Assembly: GCA_022925895.1 (NCBI GenBank)
Contig: JAKSYS010000803.1
Coordinates: forward strand, 1-24,182
Length of the DNA: 24,182 nucleotides
Origin: Fragilaria crotonensis
Taxonomy: Eukaryota > Bacillariophyta > Fragilariophyceae > Fragilariales > Fragilariaceae
Reading direction: 5' to 3'
A program made the translations under genes and the position numbers. Position 1 is the first letter of the stretch; each line of letters starts with the position of its first letter. Shown here in pieces: positions 9,418 through 17,894 of the stretch. The notes under the pieces were generated by a model. It had not been told where the DNA came from. It searched no databases and was given only the letters and a program-made list of their open reading frames with translations.

Positions 9418-10396
9418 ATGTCTAATCCTGCGACCAGCGCAACAAACAAAAGAGTCCGCCTCTCCAACCCAGCACTCGCTGCTGGAAAAAAGAATCAAGA
9501 TCCGATCACTACCCCAGCAAACGCTGCAAAATCGTCGATCACTCAAGCACTTGCGTCGCACGATTCTAAAGAAAAATCATTCTTCACCCCGTTATGTATC
9601 GAACTTCTTGAATTACAACTTAAGTTGCTACAAAAGAAATCTACGCTACATCGACTTGAAGATCCCTCATTCATTCCAAGAAGCATCAGATTATCTACTC
9701 TACTCGTTTTGTCCAACGACGCGACCGATCATCCTGAAGCCCTCGCTCTTCGTGAATCTATGAAGACTGTGGTCACTACTTATCAAGATAGTGCTCGCGT
9801 GGTCCTCATCCACAAAGCAGCGGAACTTGAAGTGAAAGTACTACATGATACTGTCGTTCAAAGATTCGTCTCTCTTTTAACACATATCTGTTCCACTTCT
9901 CTGCTTGCCAAGTCTGCCGATCAAGCGACTACAAAGTTCACTTTCTACTTTGTATGTTGAACGAACGGAGGAATGCAAGCGGAACTCTGTACACGCGACG
10001 AATTCTCAAAAGTTCGATCTCGTTTCCTACCAAGACCCCAGGGTTCTTGATAGAGGCTGGATTACTAACCCAGCATCGCTCGCGGACTGCACTTCTTATT
10101 GAGGAAACAAACCCACCGGGTGAAATCCTTAAGATCCAACGCTTCGTCCACACACCGATGGAACAATATTTTGTCTCTGTTGCTTACCAATCTTCTAAAC
10201 AGAAGTTGGGTGCATATTTTACGAACAAACTGTTACGAAAGCTACTGAAACGGCATCCATGCAAATTGATTCGAATATTGAATTGCGCTCGGAGACGTTA
10301 CAATCGCTCATCGATACTGCCCTTCTCAAACAATCCAAAGAATTCGAGAGAAAGCATAAAAGCCTGGAGAATACTGTCAAACAGATATCCGCCTAA
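9418..10396 (+). pseudogene. broken coiled-coil protein gene, possibly retroelement gag-like
   Basis: The ATG at 9418 follows TTCTCACC and opens a 180-codon frame. It starts with a basic, Ala/Ser-rich tail (TSATNKRVRLSNPALAAGKK) and continues with FFTPLCIELLELQLKLLQKKSTLHRL and a helical region rich in Glu, Val and Leu. After 9957 the coding text passes through other frames. It ends in a charged helix at about 10244-10396 (MQIDSNIELRSETLQSLIDT, KEFERKHKSLENTVKQISA) whose TAA lies inside the CCTAAGG of copy 7. I recall similar repeated diatom proteins associated with retroelements, but that is memory, not evidence. No zinc knuckle, protease or RT is visible. The true C-terminus is lost to the insertion. 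Confidence 0.55.
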
Positions 10397-10426
10397 GGAG
10401 AAGGCCCTAAGGAGAAGGCCCTAAGG
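10391..10426 (+). repeat. 14-bp tandem repeat of the element terminus
   Basis: The terminus word occurs three times in register: GCCTAAGGAGAAGG (10391), CCCTAAGGAGAAGG (10405) and CCCTAAGG starting the GGGGCGGG form at 10419. No other copy in the window has a reiterated terminus. Confidence 0.9.
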
Positions 10427-11640
10427 GGGCGGGCCTAAAAATAGATAAAATATCCTCAGATATAGATAATTTTACTTGATACGGTGGGTGTCATTTTTAA
10501 CTGTGCATTTGTACGGTGGGTGTCAATTTTTGTACGTTGTGTGTCACTTTTTATTTAGAGACGTGTACGTCGGGTGCTACGCCGTGATCCCGTAGATCCT
10601 GTACCATCTCAATTGGCACGCCTTGTTTCTTGCCTTAAAAGCACCATGCCTCACACGTATGTTAAACCTGGTATGGACCAAGTCTTTCTGCTGACAAATT
10701 TTTGAGTAATGAACACCATACTCCTGGTCCGAGTGCTGTTATAATTTCAATGTTTGCATCCTCAACCGGTACGTTTCGTTCAATGGCCTACTATCAAACT
10801 TTGTTTGAGATTGATTTGTCTCAACGTCCGATGTTTCAGATTTGAGATTGGACTGTTTTTCGTAAAGATAGATAAGGAAATGCAGAGGTGGTCAACATGC
10901 CAATCACGATTCAAAACTCGAAATTCGTTCGCCCATCTGCTGATTGCATCCTTAAGCAGTACGTTTCGTTCGATGGCGTACTATCAAACTTTGTTTGAGG
11001 TTAATTTGTCTCAACGTCCGTTGTTTCAGATTTGAGATTGAACTATTTTTCGTGAAGATAGATAACGAAATGCAGAGGAGGTCAACATGCCAATCACGAT
11101 TCAAAACTCGAAGTTCGTTCGCCCTTCTGCTGATTGCATCTTTAACAGGTACGTTTCGTTCAATGGCCTACTATCAAACTTTGTTCGAGGGTAACTTGTC
11201 TCAACGTCTGTCATTTCAGATTTGAGATTGAACTATTTTTCGTGAAGATAGATAACGAAATGCAGAGGAGGCCAACATGGCAATCACGATTCAAAACTCG
11301 AAGGTCGTTCGCCCTTCTGCTGATTTCATCCTTAAGCGGTACGTTTCGTTCGATGGCCTACTATCAAACTTTTTTCGATGTTAATTTGTCTCAACGTCCG
11401 TTGTTTCAGATTCGAGATTGGACTGTTTTTCGTGAAGATAGAGAATGAAATGCAGAGATGGTCAACATGGCAATCACGATTCAAAACTCGAAATTCGTTC
11501 GCCATTCAGCTGTTTGCATCGTTAACCGGTACGTTTCGTTCACTGATCTTCTATCAAACTTTCTTCGAGGATGATTTGTCTCAACGTCCGTCATTTCAGA
11601 TTTTCAATTGGACTATTTTTGGTGACGATACAGTATGCGG
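10392..11640 (+). mobile_element. CCTAAGG-family element, copy 7
   Basis: After the triplicated terminus come TAGATAAAAT, a weak hairpin, four iterons and the shared leader near 10654 (CACGTATGTTAAACCTGG, then ACTCCTGGTCCGAGTGCTG, which parallels 5180-5200 of copy 2). The body is a five-unit 190-bp tandem array. No helicase gene follows, so this is a non-autonomous derivative sharing its first ~330 bp with the helicase-bearing copy 2. The right edge is not defined. Confidence 0.75.
10481..10579 (+). promoter_or_regulatory. iteron set of copy 7 (ACGGTGGGTGTCA x4)
   Basis: Iterons start at 10481 (ACGGTGGGTGTCA), 10513 (ACGGTGGGTGTCA), 10534 (ACGTTGTGTGTCA) and 10567 (ACGTCGGGTGCTA). Spacing is 32, 21 and 33 bp, the same pattern as copy 4. 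Confidence 0.8.
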
Positions 11641-11649
11641 CGTCGGTGC
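10751..11649 (+). repeat. 190-bp tandem array, five units, intron-like signals
   Basis: ACGTTTCGTT starts at 10771, 10961, 11151, 11341 and 11531, an exact 190-bp period. Units share GTACGTTTCGTTC, CTATCAAACTTT, TTGTCTCAACGTC, TTTCAGATTTGAGATTG and CAATCACGATTCAAAACTCG. Because 190 is not a multiple of three, long plus-strand open frames here do not keep one frame between units, so I read them as non-coding. Each unit has GTACGT and, about 70 bp later, TTTCAG. Confidence 0.9.
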
Positions 11650-12019
11650 ACATAACAACAATGATTGGAAACTCCAAAATTGTTCTGCAAATCAATTTTT
11701 ATGAACTCAGCAGGACCGTCTCGTTCCATTGTCTTCACTTCAACTCTGTTTGTCTTTTTAGAGTCTAAATGACGGTTGTTTTAGATTTTATATTGGACTC
11801 TTTTCACAAAAAAACGTGAAATCTATTTTACGTGTGGTCACTGTGTCTCTTGAATAGACGTTACATAACAACAATGATTGGAAACTCCAAAATTGTTCTG
11901 CAAATCAATTTTTATGAACTCAGCAGGACCGTCTCGTTCCATTGTCTTCACTTCAACTCTGTTTGTCTTTTTAGAGTCTAAATGACGGTTGTTTTAGATT
12001 TTATATTGGACTCTTTTCA
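11650..12019 (+). repeat. recent direct duplication, 157-bp copies 213 bp apart
   Basis: The sequence from ACATAACAACAATGATTGG to ATATTGGACTCTTTTCA occurs at 11650-11806 and again at 11863-12019, apparently without differences. The 56-bp spacer (from CAAAAAAACGTGAAATC) is single copy. Identity implies a recent duplication. It continues the degenerate body repeat of copy 7, since TTGGACTCTTTTC and TTTTAGATTTTATATTGG resemble its units. Confidence 0.85.
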
Positions 12020-12220
12020 GTGAAGATACATCATGAAATGTCATGTTGGTGCTCGTGCTCCGGATTGTGTTATGAAACCACTATGTTAGGATGAGATGAT
12101 AAAATTCCATGATGAGTACTGTACATGTAGTATTTTATGGTTTGTGTACAACAATAGTGTAAAGGGAATAATCGACTGTACATACTGAAGGAATATTACT
12201 GTAAGACGTGATGCTTACGG
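12020..12220. other. AT-rich spacer, nothing recognised
   Basis: No gene, long repeat or element terminus is visible between the duplication and the 52-bp tandem repeat. Confidence 0.5.
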
Positions 12221-12376
12221 GTCAAAAACTCGTCATGTGTTCCCTGTGACGAGTTTTTGATTATTGCAATTGATCGAAATCTCGTCATGTGTTCCATATG
12301 GCAAGTTATTGATTATGGAAATCGATCGAAAACTCGTCATGTGCTTGATATGGTGAGTTATCGATTACGGCGATTG
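12221..12376. repeat. 52-bp tandem repeat, three units; first unit forms a perfect 14-bp stem
   Basis: CTCGTCATGTG starts at 12229, 12281 and 12333 (period 52). In unit 1, TCAAAAACTCGTCA (12222-12235) is an exact inverted copy of TGACGAGTTTTTGA (12247-12260) around an 11-base loop. In units 2 and 3 the right arm is degraded (GGCAAGTTAT, GGTGAGTTAT). It abuts the GC-rich copia fragment. Confidence 0.85.
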
Positions 12377-12384
12377 AGCATGCA

Positions 12385-13482
12385 CAGTTCCGAGGACCGC
12401 ATCGGCCTGATTCGATTCCCAAGCCGCGCGTCCGCTCATCCTTCGGAGGATATCTGCATCAGTTTGCAGCCTACCCGTCTTCGCGGCGGCCTGACTTTCA
12501 CTGATGCCCTCCTCATTCCGACGTCGGATGCCCAAGTTGCCCCTTTGCCCTGCGGACCTCATCGTTTCGTTGTCGATCCTTTTACCACTGTCGTCGCGCC
12601 GCCTCCTGCCTACTACCCATCGTCGTGCGCCACCACGCTCGATGCGATGGTTTTTCCGGAGTTCCTTGATGCCTCCACATCAGTCGTTGAGCAGAGCTTC
12701 GCTGTTAACGCTCTCGGACGCTCCGCACTCCGCATGTTGTGGCACCAACGCCTTGGTCATCTGAATTTCCGTCGACTCTCCGAACTCCACAAGCACACTC
12801 GGGGTATGCCCGTACTCAGCCTCCCAGACACTGTCGACGAATGCGCGGTTTGCATGTCGTCCAAACTGCGAAAAACTTCGCGTGGCCACGCCAACACCAT
12901 GACTGCGACCGAGTGTCTTCAAGGTCTTGGAATCGATTTCGCTTTCATGGTACAAAAGAGCTCCGACTCCAAGCGTTTCGACAACTTGGTCGGTCACAAC
13001 GGCGAGACCTGTTACGTTCTGATCACCGACCATTTCAGTGGCCGATTGATTGGTCGCGCATTCGCCACCAAAGCCCCGCCTGTGGATTGGCTGAATCAGT
13101 GGCTCGCCAACAATGCACCTGCATGTAACGGAAAGTATGTTCGGATGGATGGTGGTGGAGAACTTGGGGGCGCTGTCGCGAAATCCTTGATACTTTCGCC
13201 AACTTTGGTTATCAAACCCAGCTTACTGGCCCCGACTCCTCCCACCAGAATGGGCCCGGCGAACGTCCCCATCAAACCATCGGTGATGCCCTGCGCGCCA
13301 TGTTGACCGGCGCCAGTCTCCGTCCCGCTTTTTGGCCGTACGCGTTCTATCATTTTGTCCGCCTGTACAATTTTATCCCACATGGCGCCCGGATGTCCAG
13401 TCCCCATGAGTTGTGCGGCGGCGAACTCCCCGATTTGTCCAAATTACGCACCTTCGGTTGCCGTGTCCACGTGCGTCCCTAA
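12385..13482 (+). pseudogene. Ty1/copia (CoDi-like) pre-integrase and integrase fragment
   Basis: The text LWHQRLGHLNFRRLSELHKH ... ECAVC is the H-H-C-C GAG-pre-integrase finger. The integrase core follows: GIDFAF (first Asp, near 12935), DGGGEL (second Asp, near 13148) and NGPGERPHQTI (Glu at 13261), then FWPYAFYHFVRLYNFIPHG. The Asp-to-Glu interval is about 37 residues, as expected for D,D-35-E. One base is missing in the G-run near 13168, which switches frame. Gag, protease, reverse transcriptase, RNase H and LTRs are absent. The right end stops at CGTCCC, where CCCTAAGG of copy 8 adds TAA. NGETCYVLITDHFSGRLIGR-type text is characteristic of diatom CoDi elements. GC content is clearly higher than in the flanks, marking a separate origin. 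Confidence 0.9.
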
Positions 13483-13720
13483 GGGGGGCGGGGTTCAAAC
13501 TAGATAAATTTTCCTCAAATATGTATATTTTTACTTGATACATCAGGAGCCATTTTACTTAGGCAAATTTGCATCGGGAGCCATTTTTCTGCATCAAGAG
13601 CCACTGATTACTTAAGGAAAGTTGCATTGGGAGCTACAGATTGCTTCTGTAGACTCTCCTATCCATGAATTTAAACTCGATCATACCATTCATCCCTTGG
13701 CAATCACAATAAAATCATAC
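13477..13720 (+). mobile_element. CCTAAGG-family element, copy 8: terminus and leader of the helicase-bearing element
   Basis: CCCTAAGG at 13477-13484 inserts in the copia integrase. TAGATAAATTTTCC, a hairpin (TCAAATA 13515-13521, TACTTGA 13532-13538) and four iterons follow. A small CTACAG/CTGTAG stem lies at 13634-13652. The helicase ATG is 238 bp from the end of the terminus. No other CCTAAGG terminus occurs from here to the window end, so the element could extend through all remaining genes; only the left end is visible. Confidence 0.8.
13540..13636 (+). promoter_or_regulatory. iteron set of copy 8 (GCATCGGGAGCCA x4)
   Basis: ACATCAGGAGCCA (13540), GCATCGGGAGCCA (13571), GCATCAAGAGCCA (13591) and GCATTGGGAGCTA (13624) are spaced 31, 20 and 33 bp apart. 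TTACTTAGG and TTACTTAAGG occupy the two long spacers. Spacing matches copies 4 and 7 although the word itself differs. The set ends ~85 bp before the helicase ATG. Confidence 0.8.
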
Positions 13721-13721
13721 C

Positions 13722-16700
13722 ATGCTGCCGATTGCAACATCCAGGAAGCGATGCGCATCGGATGGGATACATTTGCCAGCATTGATTGAAGCAAATGGCT
13801 TTGCTTTCAAGAATCCTTCACCTGTTGTCCACCCCATCATGACTATCCAAGAAGTTTTCACATTCTCTCCGTTTGGTCTAGGTTGTCGACAATGTATTCG
13901 GTCTGCTTCAATTCAGTCAGACGAGAGATCCATTCAAATTCACCTGAAAAAACATGGTATGGACAGTAGGCTTTCGACAGTCCGTTCTCTCCTTGAAGAA
14001 TATAAAATGGAACTACTTCATGCAAAGGCTTTGGGAAGTATCGATCCGTATCGGAGCGACAGCAAAACCTATGCTGGATTTTCTTGTGTGTGTGGTCAAT
14101 CCTTTGTAAAGATTGGAAATGCAAATCGACACTGCAAGACTGTGGGTTGTGATTCTTCAAAACTACAGAAAGTTGATCTCATCAAGCTTTGCTGCGGCAG
14201 GTATGTGACTCATGCTAAAGTCACTTCATTTTTCAACGAATCACCACACAATTCAAAACAGCAATTTGATTATTGTGAGGCAAGAGCTGTGCTTTTTCCT
14301 ATTCTTCCAAAAAGGGAGAAACAGGATCATACGTACACACATATGTTTACACCCCTTATTCATGGATGCGGTGGTGGCAAACAATTCGTCCAGAAGATAA
14401 AATCCGACTTTTCTTCGATCCATTCATCACCGTGCTCATCAACTGAGTTCTTGTTGGTTCAAATCCACAAGCATGCTGAGGATTGGCTCCTTAAGTTCGT
14501 GCAAAAAATATATTGATGGTTCCTGGCAATCTCCGAGCTGGACTTCAAACATTTGAAGGTGGTGAAATAGAAGAGATATCACATCGTTGTACCTACACAA
14601 TGCAACACGATCCACGGAGTTTGCTTCCAGAGTTGAAAAAGCTTTTATCCTTTTCTTACAGACGAGGTCTCTTTGCATCGAGAGGCTTTGACACAAGCAA
14701 TGCCTTTGCAGTGCCCTACTTTTGAAGGACTTGTTGCTTGAAGTCCCTCAATCGGTGGCATCTCTTCCCTTCGTTGCAGAGTTCTGTTTAATGTTTGCTT
14801 TCCGAGTCTCAACCAATGGTTCAGAAATCAACATGATCTCTTGTGACACAGTGTCCTCTGTCTTCTCAAAGATCTCATCAGTTCTGAAGGCAGCCGTTTG
14901 CTCCGTTATCTGTTCATTTTCCAACCAGTCATTTACAATTTTTGGTCCTGCACTTGTCAAATCAGTACGTGAATCACCAGTGATTCACATTTTGTCACCG
15001 ATGGTTCGTCAAATTCGTGAAATGCATCGTCGCATGCCTAAAAGGAGAAAGACAACACTTGATACGGTTGGCAACATTATGGTTGATCAATATTCTTTCT
15101 TATTTGATGAATGGTCTCGAATCGTACCTCGGACAGTGTTCTTGATGCGGGATGCAATTACTGAATTGGCAGACGGGCTATGGTGGGAACCCATTGTTGA
15201 CCTTGCAACAAATATCAAGGTAAGGGTTGACAAGGACACAGGGGACCTTGCTCTTGTCGATATTCACTCAGTTTGGAAGCAAGGTTTGTGCTTGCCTCTT
15301 GAGCATCTGGATTATTTAACTGCACAACTCGAGATGTCTTTTCATGGATTTGGTGGTGGCTCGGCACGAATGACCGAATTGGTTGAACCATCAATGTTTC
15401 ACTGCGTTTACAGCAATGATACTATCTACTATTCCCTTACATCATTGAAAGGTTTCACCAATGCTTCACGACGAAAGTGTAAACAAGTTGAACGCAAGCT
15501 TCCACCAATTATCTCCCGATATTTTTTGTTGTTTCGATCCCTGATCCAAAACAATGGAAGCTTTTTCTCAGATGAAGACTCTCAATCATTAATCTTTCCA
15601 AGGCGAGTCAATCGATCAGATTTTGGACCATCTCATGTGATTCGGGATCTCTTCAACTTGTCGTCATTACCAGACATGACACAGGTTCGTCAGTTCTGGG
15701 CTTGCGTCTCAAATTTTGTTACTGGTGGTGAGCAACACAAGTACTTGTGCTCAAGCACCATCGGAGCATCAAAAATGGGTCATTCAACATTTACTCATGC
15801 ATCTACCTATTCCAGTGAACGAGTCGGTTCAGAAGAGGCCCACTTCAATGCCTATCACTTTGCTTTAGGAGATACATCATATGGATTCTCGAGATGTCAG
15901 AATATTTTATCCTTGGCTAATCTGCGGTCGGCAATGCAACTCCGATATCCAACTTCCTCAACACCAGAGGGTCACAACTACCTTTCCTTGCAACAAAAAG
16001 AGTTGGTTGAGTTTGGGTATGGTATGACCTTCACCAAGCCACAGCATTGCGTTGCTCTACTAGCTCCTGGTGAGGGGAAGTCAGAATGCTACATAATCCC
16101 AACCATTGCTCGCGTCCTCGCAAACCAAAGTACGAAGACCATCATCCATGTTTCTCCGTATCGCTTCCTGGCCGAATATCAGTTCGCCACATGTTCAGCA
16201 GCCTTTAAGAAGCTTGGACTCGATTCCAACATGCGTGTTTTCACCGGGCAAGACATCACTTCTGATGGTGTGTTGCCGGAAGGACTCTACACGAAAGAAC
16301 GTCTTCCGAGTTTACTGTTTTTAAACCTTGATGCCTTAAACAACTTGTTCCATTACTTCGGGGAAGTTTTCAAGTCGTGGTTGGATGTCGTCGACAAAAT
16401 TGTAATAGACGAAGCGCACACCATCCTTTCCGAGACATGTTTCCGAGACAAGTACAAGGTATATTCCAAACTTCCAAGTTTGGGTATTCCCATTGTCATG
16501 TTGAGTGGATCAATGCCTACGTTTGCAGTTTCTAAATTCACAAAGCAACTAGGATTGTCCAACGCTGATGACATGAGTGATGTCAAAGTTATTCTTGGGA
16601 ATCATGTTGTCGGAAAGTTTCCAAGCGGATTTAAGATAAAGGTAGCGGTTTCGTCTCTGTACGTAAACCTCGCTGCCCGATTCGTCCAGAAAAAGATGGA

Positions 16701-17799
16701 CTCAGGTGGAGGACTATCAGGTCCACTTTGTGCTGCTCATATTATTGTTGCCGAGAAGAAGGATGGCATGACTTTATTCGAGCAGCTTTCCACCACCCGG
16801 TATAAATGCAAGTTTGTTTCCTCTGATTCTACTCACCAAGAAGTCAAAGAATCTGCCACTGCATGGAGCAATGGAAAGTTAGACATCCTCATATCGACAA
16901 CCATGGGCTTGGTCGGCAATGAAAATCCATACTGCAGATATTTGGTTTGCGTAGGATATCTGTATGATTCCATGCAGATTGTGCAAGCGTTCGGTCGATT
17001 GCGAAACTACATGAGAACCTCTTTTGGTCAAGTGTTATTCGCGGTTCCCGACAAATTGTCCAATAACCGAACTAAGGATGATGAACATCGCTACACTCGG
17101 CTTTTGAATGAGAACTTTATTTCTTCAAAAGACCATTGCAACTTCAAAGCGGTTATGACATCGAGTGGAGTTCATGATTGGTTATCTGACACCTCCCAAG
17201 GACAGAGGGGTTGTGCGATCAAGATTTTGTCGGCTTCGTTTGGGAGAGAAACGTTAGACAATTGTGGAGCCTGCCACTTTTGTCGCAACATTCCGTTGAT
17301 GAGTCTCCAAAGCGAGGCAACCAACCGCATTCATCAAGTCCGAAAGGATGAATGTGCCTCGCGACGCGTCTTACTCCAATTGTCATCGGCCTGTCTTGTG
17401 TGTGGGAAACCCACGTGTCGAGGAATACCTCTCTTGAGAGGACCAGGTAGCAAGTCCTTGCCAGAGAACCAACAAGTTTGTTTCCAATGGAAAATGTGTT
17501 ACGCATGTGGTGTGAGTACACATGATCGCAAGCTTTGTCCCTTTAAAAAAGATTATTTGAACAACCGAGCATGCTGCGAGTGTTGGGTTTTTAAAGGCGC
17601 TGCCGGTTCCACGAAGCACGAAAGCAACAGCTGCCCAGTTAAGGGCAGACTGCGACGATTACTGTCGCATACCTTCCTCAAAGCAAAAGTGACAGGTACC
17701 TTCCAGGCTTACGTTGAACAAATTTACACTTCAGAAGCATCATTTTCCAAGTTTTTGGCCTCACAGGAGACAGCATTTATGACACCTGCGTCCCGGTAG
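13722..17799 (+). CDS. OrsD/telomere-linked-helicase-like zinc-finger SF2 (RecQ-like) helicase, two frame breaks
   Basis: About 1,358 codons. The first segment (13722 to ~14510) has a C2H2 finger (C55, C58, H74, H78) and a second Cys/His cluster (C122, C124, H137, C138, C143). Single missing bases in an A-run (~14508) and a T-run (~14718) shift the frame. The long segment from 14722 (residues numbered from there) carries Walker A APGEGKS (448-454), DEAH (563-566), motif III SGSMPT (595), a motif V-like STTMGL (725) and QAFGRLR (755, motif VI). A RecQ-like Cys cluster CGACHFC (848-854) precedes further CxxC-rich text to the C-terminus. Family knowledge: this finger-plus-RecQ layout is seen in fungal OrsD proteins and subtelomeric TLH helicases; expected activity is ATP-driven DNA unwinding in the nucleus. 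I infer it is the element's own mobility or maintenance protein because a relative sits at the same place in copy 2. No transposase or recombinase domain is visible. Confidence 0.8.
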
Positions 17800-17894
17800 A
17801 CAGGCGATGTTGTTCAGTCTCTGCCTGTTTATGGCTGCCATTGAGGCCAAATATATTCACCAAAAAATAAGTTGAACTAATGATTGGTTGACAA
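17800..17894. other. short spacer between converging genes
   Basis: Only 95 bp separate the helicase stop from the stop of the minus-strand dioxygenase-like gene, so the transcripts probably overlap at their 3' ends. Confidence 0.6.

Noticed and set aside
10754-11704. Series of overlapping plus-strand open frames across the 190-bp array
   Set aside because: The repeat period is not a multiple of three, so no frame is kept from unit to unit; they are by-products of the repeat.
4068-13720. Helitron ends
   Set aside because: A hairpin near one end and a helicase are reminiscent of Helitrons, but there is no CTRR end, no clear A|T target and no visible Rep domain in the helicase protein.
17219-17619. 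Minus-strand frames over the C-terminus of the helicase
   Set aside because: They lie wholly within the cysteine-rich coding region of the helicase and show no motif of their own.
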